A stretch of 64,000 nucleotides of DNA, taken from assembly GCA_013396525.1 (NCBI GenBank), contig VWYX01000923.1, positions 236,858 through 300,857 on the forward strand, read 5' to 3'. The notes beneath the pieces are model-generated. The model saw nothing but the letters and a program-made list of their open reading frames with translations, made no database searches and had not been told where the DNA came from. Below are positions 37,536-50,000 of this stretch, in pieces. Position numbers and translations under genes: made by a program. The first letter of the stretch is position 1, and each line of letters opens with the position of its first letter. The DNA comes from Chaetorhynchus papuensis. Its lineage: Eukaryota > Chordata > Aves > Passeriformes > Rhipiduridae.

Positions 37536-39927
37536 TTCCTGGAAACAAATAAAAAACAATTAAATTCACAAAAGAAATATTTCAAAAATTATCTATAAAG
37601 GTTTCCCCCTCTCCAAGAAAAACAGAAATTGCAGTACTTTAACAATGGGCATCAAATAAAAGTAAAAATAGGGAGCTGACTTTGAAACAATCAGGCTCAA
37701 AAAATAAAACTCCTGTATCTGCCTTGGAGATTTCCACAACTTTATTCTGCTTTCAGCATGGTATTTTCTGAAATGTACACAACCCTTATATCATACACAC
37801 AGGCACATATATTTAATGCATTTATATATAATTTTCAAACACATGAACAGTCCTCTCTTTCAGACGGCTCCTAGAAAATCCCCACATAAGTAACTACAGA
37901 AGATAAAACTACAGAAAACATTCTATTCAACAGAATTCCTACATGCAGGTTAAACTGTGATTGGTCCTAAAAACATGGTCTTAAAAGGTTAATACTTTCT
38001 CTACACAACAAAGCTGAGTAATATTTAAAAGGTTACATATTTATAGGAAAACTAACTGTAGTGAAAAAATAGAGGGACATTAACAGCAAAGTAACATACA
38101 TTTACAGCAAGTCCCCTCCTGAACTTCTGTGAAAGAAAGATTTCCAAGCTGTTTTAGGCACAGAAAACTAAGTCAGAGGCTCTTATTGCCTAAAATTATT
38201 AGAACTCTTCTTCCTCTGGTACTTCTGACAAGACCAAGTGGACACAGCTGCTCAAGTTCCAGTCAACTGCTCCCACCTGGCATCTTGCAGAATCAGGTAC
38301 CCACAAATTTGATCTTTTGGAGTGGTTTTTTTCTTGATTGAGGTTTGACTGTGTTTTGTGGGGGGGGCTTTGGAGGGGCTTGGTTTGTTTTAATTTTAGC
38401 TAGACCGTCCAAAGTAAGCAGCTCTGCAGAGAGAAGGATAACACACGGGAAGGAGAAGAGGGGGAAGTTGCTACTCGCACAGAAGTAGGTACTACAACTA
38501 GTAGTAGCCATTATTCCACGTACCTCCAAATACGTGCGATGTTAGCAGCACAACCTGCAGCAGCAAGCCTGGCTCCAGGCTGAGCATGGCAAGCTGGAGG
38601 AGTCTAAGAATCTCTCAAGAAATCTTCCAGTCTTGTTGGACTGAGGGGAAAGTAAAACAGCCCTTATATATGCACTTCCCACTTTTCTCCCATGGTATCA
38701 CAATACAAGCAAACCGAGAAAAACAGTGCAATGGACTGAAGTAAGTTTTATCAACTAAACAATAAGGTTTTCTTAAATAAGCATTCAAAACCTGCATAAA
38801 AGCATGGAAGGACAATGATTGCTATAACCAAAGAGCAATCCATTGGCTGTTACTGTTGCCCAGCCCAAATTCTGTGGTCCTCAAGTAAACAAAGGCTAAA
38901 GGATCATAGCCAAAGCAAACTAAAAGGCAATGTGAAGCATCTATGCATTCTGAATTTCAAAACACCTTGAAAAATTTTAAGTAAAGCCCTGCTGCTGGAA
39001 AGATGGACACTGCTCCACAAAAAGCAGAAGCAGTAAAGATTGATTTACTTGGATTGTACCCAAGCCATATCTGCAGCAGCCTATTTCAAAGACTGGTTCT
39101 GTGTCCTTGTCATAACCTCTGATATTTCCCAAGTCCATCTTTAGAGCACATTCAGATCTTTCCATTTCATTTTCTTAATTATCAAACTAAATAACACTGT
39201 CCTTTCTTTCAATGGGGAGAAACTAAACTGATTTGTCTGTAAACTGATTTACTTTCTACCAGCAAAGAACATACTTGACCAAAACACTTGCTTCCTAGAC
39301 AAAAGACTAAGAATCAATTACTTGCTATAAATGAATATTAAGACCTTAAAAAAACAGGACCAGTATTTTGTGATACATTCACTAGTTATTTTCCACTTTT
39401 AACATGATACCTGTTGTTATCAGGAGTCATGAAACCCTAAAACACCATACTCCAGTTACACAATTTGAAGACAATCCTGAGTCATGGGTATGAATTTTCA
39501 AAGGTTAAAACACTATGTTTACTTTCCTACAAGTGCAGATAAAGGGAGACTTACATGTCAGTTAAAAGGAGACTCAAAATATCATTAACCTTCTATTCCT
39601 AAATAATTTGGATTTTGCCACATTTCCAATTTGCAGAACTCTTTTTGTCATATGAAACTAAATGGACCTACAAAATGAGCGAAAATTACAACTTCAGGAT
39701 TCCATGCTTCTCCTAAACTAACGCAGTCATAGGATTGATTCATTTGATAAATTTAACTGTGCTTTTGTGTACGTAGTACCAGAAGCCTGGGAACTGTCAC
39801 ATTAACTCCACCTGTGAAATCCAGTGTTTTCCAACTGCTTCTGACACCCACAAGCTGATATTATTTCCACTTTTCCAGAAATATCCCCTCCTCCTTGTAT
39901 CTGCAGATACTGATTTCTTCACTCTTA

Positions 39928-40204
39928 TGACCAGTGACAGGACTTGAGGTAACAGCATGAAGCTGAGTCAGGGGAGATTTAGGTTAGATACCAGGAAAAG
40001 GTTTTTCACCCTGAGGGTGGTTGGGCACCGGAACAGGCTCCCCAGGGAAGTGGTCAAAGCACAAAGCCTGACAGAGTTCAAGAAGAGTTTGGACAATGCT
40101 CTCAGGCACATGGCGTGATTCTTGGGGTGTCCTGCACAGAGCCAGGAGCTGGACTCAATTATCCTGATGGGTCCCTTCCAACTCAGTATATTCTAGATTC
40201 TATA
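39928..40204 (+). mobile_element. CR1 LINE 3' fragment in SOCS6 intron 1
   Basis: Starts near 'atgaccagtg acaggacttg', then 'ggggagattt aggttagata', 'ccctgagggt ggttgggcac cggaacaggc tccccaggga agtggtcaaag', 'ctctcaggca catgg', and ends 'gggtcccttc caactcagta tattctagat tctat'. The same subfamily as the long copy at 45,803, and antisense to SOCS6. Confidence 0.93.
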
Positions 40205-40380
40205 AAATGCATGGCTCATTAGTTGTATCCTTGTAAAAATTCATGTCAAGATACAAGAATGGTTTGATAATCAACTGTAAAGCACATAAACAACATGCAT
40301 CTATCCAGAAGCCCAGTCCATTCATGCATGAGAAGATGATAAAAATCTAGTGACAGTCAAAGCTCTCCAAAGTAAACTGA

Positions 40381-40394
40381 ACACACACACACAC
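40381..40394 (+). repeat. Short (AC)n microsatellite
   Basis: Seven AC units within SOCS6 intron 1. Confidence 0.9.
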
Positions 40395-40825
40395 CATGAG
40401 AGCAACTCTTTAAACAAGTCTTCCACGTGAGATCCACTCTATGATACCTCCTACACATATTTTATCCGAGACAGGAGAAAATAAATACACCCTGAAGTCA
40501 AATACCCTAATTGATCCTGATATTCCTCTTTCCTTGCACGTACTTAAAAAGTACCAGCTAACTCTGCATTGCATATCAATGTGTTTAAAAACGCTGTATA
40601 AACAGCCTTCAATATGTGATACATTCATATGCTTGCAAGTATAGAATTCTTTGCAGTCTGCATCTAATAGACCCGGAGCAGAAGAGCCCCGGCATACACC
40701 TCTTTCCTGGAATACATTAAAATGAATTATGCAACTTCTTCACAACCCTCAGCACAGCAACAGCTTCGCTAGTATTTTGTACGAATTACAGCGTGACTGA
40801 AGTCTCCCACCGATGTGCTCTTCCA

Positions 40826-40839
40826 GTGCCATCTGCTGT
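40826..40839 (-). promoter_or_regulatory. CTCF-like binding motif in SOCS6 intron 1
   Basis: On the minus strand ACAGCAGATGGCAC agrees with the degenerate CTCF core CCASYAGRKGGCRS at 13 of 14 positions (only the first base differs). It points left, the opposite direction to the motif at 5210, so the two face each other. Occupancy is not shown by sequence. Confidence 0.5.
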
Positions 40840-43800
40840 ACAGTGAATGAGAGAGCCTAACAAGAGACACCTCTAAAAATTCTTCTGGCAGATATTTGCA
40901 ACTCTAAACAGACTTGAACTGTACCAATGTATTCCCAAAGCCTGCCGGCTATGTGTGCAGAAACACCTGAAACACACAGACTGAAAATGAGAGATTAATC
41001 AAATCCAGAAAGAGAATGAGATCTTAATGCACACAATAATGCGGTAGAATGAAACCCAGACTTATGAACTTTCACCACAAATTCTGCACCTCAGAATATT
41101 TAATATTATGCAGTTTGACAAAATACAGGCCAGGCCTCTGGACAAAAATGACCAGGTTACTACCCAGAAACACCACGCCCCCTTTGTGCACACAAAAATA
41201 ATGAAAACTAAATTTACACACCTCACTTGGAAGAAGAGCAACATTTATCAATCACATTCAAATGTGAAATTATTAGTGAAGATAATTAGGGCTAAAAGTT
41301 CACTTTACAGGCTGCTTCTTGGAAACCTGAAGAGCAGGCCATGCAACTGTACATTGATTATTATGGCGGCCACCAATGATGTATGAAAAATTATGAAAGT
41401 TTTAAATATATATCAATTTCTGCAAATCTAGTTTGAATATTCAAATATTTCAGAGTAGTTTCAGTTTGATGTTACAAAATGCTTTCAGTAGATTAAAATC
41501 ACATATCTATCTCAAAGCAGTGTTTGCAAAAGTATGCCAACAAAAAAAGTTTGATTCTATTTATGCTGTCTATATTAATTTCTTATCTTTTTCACACTTT
41601 TAAGTTAGGCATACTTATTTCCTGAGACAAATACTATAAACATTGCTGCCAAAAAGCAGTACAATAGAAATAAATCAGGATTAACTTTAAGAAGTTAGGA
41701 CAGAAAACATCATACTGGAAACATACAGCAAAATACAACTCATGTTTGAACAAAGAATTGTCCTTAAAAAGTTTAAATAAAAATATCATCACAAAAATTA
41801 CTTCAAATTATTAAGTCAATGCTACTACAGATAACTTTTCTAAAATAAATGTTAATCTGCTTATTTATTTCCATAAAGTGAAACAGTTGAGCACTGAACT
41901 CGATTTTTTTTAACCCACATCATCCTACATCATTCTTGAAAAGTCTTTCACTTAAAAATATATATTTCTTCTTATACTGGATCATCATAAGACTTACATA
42001 ATTTACAATTTCAATTTATTGTATTTTAACATAATTATTTATATCAAGAAAATAACTCAGAATACCTTGAAAGTTAAAGGTTTTTGCATTCCTGGCACAA
42101 CAAGCACTAGGTTCTCATTATAGTCAGATAATGAAGCCTGTTTTAATCTACAGAAGTATAAGGTGTCATTCCCCTGCTGTCCCCAAATTCTCACTGAAAT
42201 ATACTCATGCATTCTTTGGAATAGCATGTCAAAAACAGCATCTTAAGGTAATGCAGATTTCAAGTGCTATATTTTAGAAATTCCTAAGTGTCTAAATTTT
42301 CTCCAAAGTTACTAAATCTATTAATGTGAATTATTAAGGAGTTGCTCTCCATACCCATTCCCATCAATATTACTTCAGTACTGAAGTCTGTATCACTGGA
42401 AGTTTTTCTTCAAACCAGTATACAAAATACTGACTCGAAGTATTTCCTGCTATGTACTTAGAGTTTCAGGCTTCAAGTACAAGTACAGACAGTACACAAA
42501 ATAATCATTAAGTAAGGAGAGATTGAGTATCTGCTTCAAACACCATCAGTTTCTAAAAGAACATACACACTACAAGGCAACTTGTGGCTTTTTCGCTACA
42601 CATGCCATAAGCACACTGAAGGTGGTGAGGTTTTTCCCTTCCCTGCGCTTCAAGTAAATTCCTACATTGTACTGTTTTTTAGTAAGTCTTTAAATGAAAT
42701 AATCGAAATTCCATTGCATACTCTTATACCTTGAAAACAACAAAAAAAGGTAAATGGTTTTAGTAGTGGCTTGCTTGCTAATGGATGAACACTGTCCTAA
42801 TATGACTGCAAATTTTATAAAAGCCCTTCTGACCTGCATACCTGCTTTTCTAGTGAGCACAAGGCTCAGATGTACAACTTCACACAAAATTGGAACAAGG
42901 AAAAAACAGATGAGAAGCTCATCTGACAGTTCATTACACTTATAACAATTCAAGAGTACTTAAAGCCTCCTATTTTTAAGCTAACTAATCAAAGACCTGA
43001 ACACTGAGTTACTCACCACAAATTTAAATTTCTATCCTCTAAGATTTGAGCAGCTGAGAAAAGTATGGTCAACTTCTCTACAGGCCAATATAATTGAACA
43101 GGTTTTATACAGACTACAATTTAAAACAAACTAACCAACCAACAGTAAGACATGTCATTTAGTCGTATCATCTCCCCAGTTTTTTTCCTCTTTTTTACAA
43201 AGCTTAAAAAGAAAACCATCCATGGGCACTACTGTTTTAACAGTATAGAGTAACCCTAATCACCAGCAACCTTTAGCAGAGAATAACCAAGGTACACCTT
43301 TAGTAACATGTAGAAAAGTGGGGTAAATTAATAATGAAAACTTGATACAAAGGAATTTTTCTCTGTCACTTCTGATTATGGGAATTGAATGTATGCAAAA
43401 CTAGGAACACAGCCACTGGAAAAGTCCAAATACCTTAACTGCTTGTCCCTGGCCTGCTGTTGAAAAAAAACAAACACTCTTTTAACATTTAGATTTCCCT
43501 GATTTTTTTTTCCATTTTTTTTTAATACTACTTAATCCACGAGTGCTTGCAATAAGTCCTGTTCTTTCCCATATTTGGTTGCAGAATGGAATATTTCTAT
43601 CTGATTGGTGGTTTTCCTCTGGGGAGTAACTTAAGGGTGTTAAATGGCATCTCTATTATGGTTCGTATGTGTATATACAGTCTTGTAACTACAATAATTT
43701 CATCACTAGAATAGCCAAACCCAGTTACTAATATTAACAGCCCTCAGCCAGGGTTACATCTCTGTTACTCAAGGATGGCTGGCTGGGATCCACGTCTGCT

Positions 43801-45664
43801 CCAGAGCTACCATAGGCACACTAACATGGGGGTGTTAAACTGAAGTCAGCACCAGTTGGTGTCGGCTCAAGAACACACACAATGTCAGGATACCAGAGCT
43901 GCTGTTGGAGGAGGGAACTCCAGGGAAGCTTAGTGGATGACAACCAGTAACCACTTCAGCCATTCCTGCTAGATCTCTCACAAACTGAGAATCAACACCC
44001 AAACAGGGAAACAAGCTGACTGTACTTTTCATACATTTACTAAAAGACAGACAGACACTTTCTTTTAAGCAAACATATGATAATAAAGCATACTGCTAAC
44101 AAATTGTTTCAAGCATGGGGGAAAAAATATCAGGAAAATGAAGCCACTATTTGGCTCCAAGACCCTGATTAAGAGCGAGGGGGAAAAGGAGCAAACAAAA
44201 ATAACCCAGCAGTTCTATTAATGCCAAGGCACTAAAAAAGAAAAAAGTGGAACATTTTTAATTAATCAAATGGGAGAAGTCACTAAAGAAACCTGCTATG
44301 TTCATGTGTTTCAATGCAGGAAATCACATCCATTGAGCTCAAATAAACCTTTGCTTTTAGTTTTCACACAGCTGTGCAGAAGCAGACGAAGAATGAGAAT
44401 AATGCTCCGTCAGGCTCTGCTTTCATTTCTTACTATTTTACAAGAATGCAGCAGCCAGCCTTGCAGCAGACTGTCTGTCAGCAAAAATTAAGTTTAGTTT
44501 CATAAGCAAAGGTTAGACTTCCTGGGAGATAATGCATGAGAATTCCTTTCCAACTAAGGGTCCATCCCCCACTCTGTTCTGACAGAAGATAAATACACCA
44601 AAATGTTTCCCCTCCGTTGTAATGTATGGGGTAGCCTCAGCATGATAACAAGGAGGATTTATGCTTATCCAAGATACTTATGCAATCCTCTTAAACCATT
44701 ACACAGTTATGTTAGGAGTCTGAAAAGTTGTAAAATGATAATGCTCTACAAACCAGCATTTCATTGAACAAAATGGTCTGACATCACATTCTGTAAAAGG
44801 AATAAATTTTGAAACATTTTTGCTCTATGATGGCAAGGAACAGATTCTGGGCCTACATATTCGAGAACAACATAAGTGTTTGAAATTAATATTGTGAAAA
44901 TGAAAGAAAGAATAGGAAAAACACAATAAAACCAAAAATAAATTCCATTTCTGTGCTTCTTTTCATTGAGAAGTATGCATAAATGTCTAAATGCTGGAAC
45001 GTGTGTTGAAAAGAACATAACCTATGTAATTACATGGATGCAGGTACTAAAACCCAAATGTGAATGCAGTTCGGTTTCAGGATTCTATGCATTTCCAAAC
45101 ATAATTTTAGAAATGCTGTCCATCCATTCAAAGCATATACCGGAAAGTCAGAAATAATAAAGCAGACCATTCTCTCAAAGTGATTTTTTGTGGTCAGAAA
45201 TAATCTGACCACTCTTATGTTAGCGACAAAATAATGTAATTGTGAGAAAGACTTTTCCAGCCCTTCCCAAAAAAGGAAAGAAAGCACTCAGCAGACGTGC
45301 AACAGCTAAATATTACCACTTCACATTGACTTATATTGATTTTGGTTTCGCTTTCAAAGTTCGGGCTGGTGTTTCTACAGCAAGAAGAGAAACACTGTTA
45401 CTGTGCACCACTTCCAAAACAGGAACCAAGACAGCTGAAAAGGGCCTGCTGCAAACAAATATTTTGATGAGGAAACATAAAACAGGTACCATGAATGATC
45501 TTTTCCTTCTGTGCTATCAGAACAGACGTTCAATTTATCAGGCCAAACCTCTGTTACCAGTGAGCCCCACAGCATGAGGGGCACGTACCAAATGGGCAAT
45601 ACAGAAAGATACCACTCAGTTAACACGTAATGCTGCATTATGTGTTTGTTTCCTGCTTCCACGG

Positions 45665-45684
45665 AAAAAAAAAAAAAAAAAAAA
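45665..45684 (+). repeat. A20 homopolymer
   Basis: Twenty A residues about 120 bp left of the CR1 element. Because CR1 tails do not end in poly(A), this is probably an independent simple repeat. Confidence 0.9.
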
Positions 45685-45802
45685 CCCACTAGAAAATAAC
45701 AGCGATGATACTGTGAGGAGAAAGACAAAAATACAGGAAAAGTAATAGAAAAAGAAGAGAAAAAGAAGCCTCATACCATATGGTACCATTACAGAGACAA
45801 TT

Positions 45803-47083
45803 ATTCTGGGAGGTATTGAAAAACACCTGGAGGACAACTCAGTCATTGGTCACAGCCAGCACAGTGTCAAAAGAGGAAAGTCCTGCTTGTCAAACCTAAT
45901 TCCCCTTTATGGCAAGGTAACCCACCTAGGTGATCAAAGGAAGCAAAGTGATGGTATCTTTTTGCATTTCAGTGAAGCTTTTGATACTGTCTGTCACAGG
46001 ACCCTTCAGGACAAACTGTCCAGTACACAGCTGGATAGACACAGCATGCAGTGGGTGAGCAACTGGCTCATGGGTTGGGCACAAAGAGTTACAGTGAATG
46101 GGGTGACATCACACTGGTGACCTCTCACTAGTGGGGCTCTGCAGGACTCCATCCTCGGCCCTGTGCTTCTTTCAACATCTTTGTAAATGACTTGGACACA
46201 GAACTGGAAAGGATACTGAGCAAGTTTGCAGATGACACAAAACTGGGAGGAGCAGAGAGGTCCTGCAGAGAGACCTTGACAAATTAGAGGGCTGGGCAAT
46301 CACCAACCATACAAGTTTAACAAGGGCAAGTGTCTGATTCTGCACCTGGGATGGGGCAACCCTAGTTGTGTGTACAGACTGGAGAATGAGAGGCTGGAAA
46401 GCAATGCCACAGAAAGGGGCTTGGGGGTCCTGGTCAATGGCAAGTTGAACCTGAGTCAGCAGTGCCCTGGCAGCCAGGAGGGTCAGGTGTGTCCTGGGGG
46501 GCATCAGGCACAGCATCACCAGCCGGGCCAGGGAGGGGATTGTCCTGCTCTGCTCTGCACTGGGGCGGCCTCATCACGAGTGCTGGGGGCAGCTCTGGAT
46601 GCCACAATACAGGAATGATATTAAGCTATTACAGAGCATCTAAAGGAGGGCCACGAGGATGGTGAAGGGCCTTGAGGGGAAACCGAATGAGGAGGGGCTG
46701 AGGTCACTTGGTCTGTTCAGCCTGGAGAAGGAGAGACCAAGGGGAGACCTCATTGCAGTTACAACTTCCTCGTGAGGGGAAAAGGAGGGGCAGGCACTGA
46801 TCTCTTCTCTGCAGTGACCAGTGACAGGACCCAAGGAAATGGAAAGAAGATTGTTGGGGGAGTTTAGGTGGGATATTAGGGAAAGGTTTTTCACCCAGAG
46901 GGTGTTTGGGCACTGGAACAGGCTTCCCAGGGCAGTGGTCACAGCACCAGCCTGACAGCTCAAAATGTGTTTGGACAACACACTCAGTTGTGGTACATGG
47001 TGTGACTCTGGGTCTGTCCTGCACAGGGCCAGGAGCTGGATTTTGATGAGTGCCTTCCAACTCAGAATATTCTGTGATTGATA
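45803..47083 (+). mobile_element. CR1 LINE, longest copy (about 1.3 kb) with reverse-transcriptase remnants
   Basis: Plus-strand CR1, antisense to SOCS6. It covers the 3' part of the reverse transcriptase and the 3'UTR. Near 45,960 a frame reads FLHFSEAFDTVCH, the remnant of the D-FSKAFDTV motif, continuing with a NWL..WAQRVTVNG-like block; then 'tctttgtaaa tgacttggac' (FVNDLD) and 'tttgcagatg acacaaaact gggagg' (FADDTKLGG, the catalytic ADD block). The 3' part follows CR1 to 'gccttccaac tcagaatatt ctgtgattg'. Several frameshifts and stops (for example in the GLSG/'ctctgcaggactcc' PQGS block) make it inactive. Confidence 0.95.
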
Positions 47084-50000
47084 CTGAAAATTATAAGGGT
47101 TTACACAGCATCACTACATATGTCACTATACTACAAATTTTTAAATATTGCCATTCTCCCTAAATTATGACTTGTTAATTTGTTACAGTCATCTTTTTTG
47201 CTTCTGCCTGTCACAGTCACCTGATGTGAAAGTGAAGACAGAGGAAGTAGTTTTAACATACTATAGCACCAAGAAAGCATGACTGACAATTTTGCTTTAA
47301 GATGCAATATGGGATACCATCTTCTTGAGGAGCAAAAATGAGAAAACAACATGTCAGGAGAGCTATGAAGTCACATTCACAAGGAAAAAACAAGAACCAA
47401 AACCAAACCAAACAAACCCCAAAACACAACAAACGCAAAACATAGCTAAACCTAACTTTTATTTTAAACACCTCACTAGCCACACTATCTAGCCAACAGG
47501 TGGCTTCATAGCCCGTGTTTGTAAAACAATATCTTCACCAGCAAGTGGTAAACTGCTCACTTTCCCACTTATATTTATGTCATTTATGCTTATCTGACAG
47601 ACAACCAGAAACATATATAATTGGCCTTTATTCCTGCAAATAACATCCACCTGGCATCAAAGATATAAAAAAAACAGAAAAAACCCCCCCATATCTGCAC
47701 AAATTAGCTCCAGGTAATACGATTGCTTTCAAAATATTATTACTGAAAAAAAAAAAACCAACACCTTTTTAAAAATACCCTGAAAACTTAGTAACTAAAT
47801 TTGAATTATTGCTTGAAGAATTTTATTATCTAATATATTCCAGTAGTAACAAATGAAACACTGTTAAATTCTAAAAGATAAATATATTCGATAGAGATTT
47901 GTCTACCAAATACACGAGCTGAAACAAAAGCACCTGAAACAATTTTTCAAGCTAGATAGAGACTGGTTTGAAAATTCACTATACAGAAAAAGAGGATTCC
48001 ATTTTTCTGTCATATGCAGTACAGTCATGTTCTGCAACTGGAGAAACTGGAAGATTCATTTCCTATTTTTCAGCTCTTCAGAACAAACAGCAATACACTG
48101 CAGCCTTACACCATCTTGTACCATTCTGTCTTGGATCTCATGACTGAGGCTGACTCCAAATGAACCTCCCTGGTACAGTTTCTCACTGAGGCTGAAATGA
48201 CCCTTTGAACTTGTATGACCAGGTAGAATCTCCGATGCTTTTACAGCTATCACCCCCACCTGCTTCCACCAGGCCATTTTTAATGAGAATAAAAGCTTTC
48301 TGTCCTTAGAAGATAACACTCTATCCTCTCAATTCAAGCTAAGATGCAGCAATTCTTTATGAGACAGTTAACCCTCTACATAAATGGAAGGATTAAATGA
48401 ACCCATTTATGGACTCTGGGGAAAGAACAGTGTCTTGATTAAAGAGAAATAAAAGTGGAAAGATCTCCCACAACATCTGTACAGAGTTCACACATGCAGA
48501 GAAATCTCCAAGCATGCAGAGGACGAAGCAGCAGCTAATAAGGATGATCCCCAGAATCACAGACAAGAAGAGACTGACCTCTGTTTTGGGACATTCTTCA
48601 CTAATTATCAGAGAGAAACACAATGTATTTGCTACACGAATGTCACAAAGGTCCACCACTCCCCTCCAGACCACACAAAAATGTTTACTGTCAATATTAC
48701 ATAATACTTGCCTTGCATCAAGGCATTTGGTTGCCATACAACTCAAAGATTTAATAAGTTTTCAACCTGCAGACTGCTACCTCTATGGTTTTCCATTTTT
48801 GTGCACATCAAATCAGATCGTATCTTTAAGTTCTAACAGTGGAAAATTCTAACAAAATACAAACACCAACAACTGATATAATTCACATGTGCATTGTGAA
48901 AGAAAATTAATTTTGTGAAATAATCATAGATTTTTCTTTCTTTTTTTAACTAAAGACAGCAATATTTTTCCAAAGCAATAACCAATTGTGTTACTACAAT
49001 GCATACATAACATACATATAATTTGAAAGGGTATGCACCCTTTCAGTAAAAATCATTGAAAAGAGAAGTAGATATTCATTGAACTATGAATGACTTGGGA
49101 TGAAAAGGCATTGGCTACATTTAAACAATAATTACATTGAGCCAGTCATGGTCATTCTAATCCCTGAAATAACAACAAATACATAAAATACTGCAACAGA
49201 GTGTCTCATACAAAGTAAGATGCTACTATTCAAGAAACCAAGCTCTCTAGTCACTTCTCAAAAGTTCAGAATTAAACTCACATTCAGAGACTATTGTTTG
49301 TTTTACCATTACTTCCTATAGAATGAAAACTCAACCATGCAAGGCTTCTGTGTATGCCCTGAAGCCCCTCGAGGGCTGCCCGACGAAGTTTTATCCAATA
49401 AGCACATAGGCAGAGTCCCAGCTGAGAGAGCAGCCATGGAAAAAATTCATATATTCTTACATATACAAGAATCCAAGAGCATTTCTAAATACAGGAAAAG
49501 CTTTCTCTGGAACTGAAAAGTATTTTGAAAACCAAGGAGGAAAGTGGCGTGAAACAACTCCATTTCTCAGAGAAATGCTGTTCACAAAAACTGTTTCATT
49601 GTAACATAAAAATGTTTACCTCTGACCTTAAAGATACCACCCACGATCACTAGAAGCAAAAGTGGTTCATTACTGTGACCTGTTTTTCAATTCTGGTTAG
49701 CAGTTAAAAAGAGAAAGACTTAGGAGATACTTTTTATATCAGTGTGGTAAGAAACCAGTAGTACAAAATATTAAACTTTAAAAACATTTTCTATGTATCA
49801 TATTAATTCAAAATTTGGGAGTCTTTATTCCTAAAATTATGTCTAAGTTCCACTAATTTTACACTCTTGAAAATTTAAAATATTATCACTAAAATAATCA
49901 CAGACAACTTCTCTCAGCAAGTAAAATGCTTTGTGTTTTCCCTCTTGAGCAGCGTAGTGAGAAAAGTAATTTTATATCCTTTATCTGTACCATTTATATA

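Larger units (their letters stand above)
37414..37538 (-). other. SOCS6: SOCS6 exon 2, 5' untranslated part and splice acceptor
   Basis: On the minus strand TTTTTTATTTGTTTCCAG ends at 37,539: a long pyrimidine tract and CAG, an excellent acceptor. The exon then runs 125 nt to the start codon. This fits the known SOCS6 structure of a non-coding first exon and a second exon holding the entire coding sequence. Three short uORFs fill the first half of the segment. Confidence 0.85.

Noticed and set aside
45887..46618. Open frames around 45.9-46.6 kb that look protein-like
   Set aside because: They are decayed pieces of the CR1 reverse transcriptase or its opposite strand, interrupted by frameshifts.
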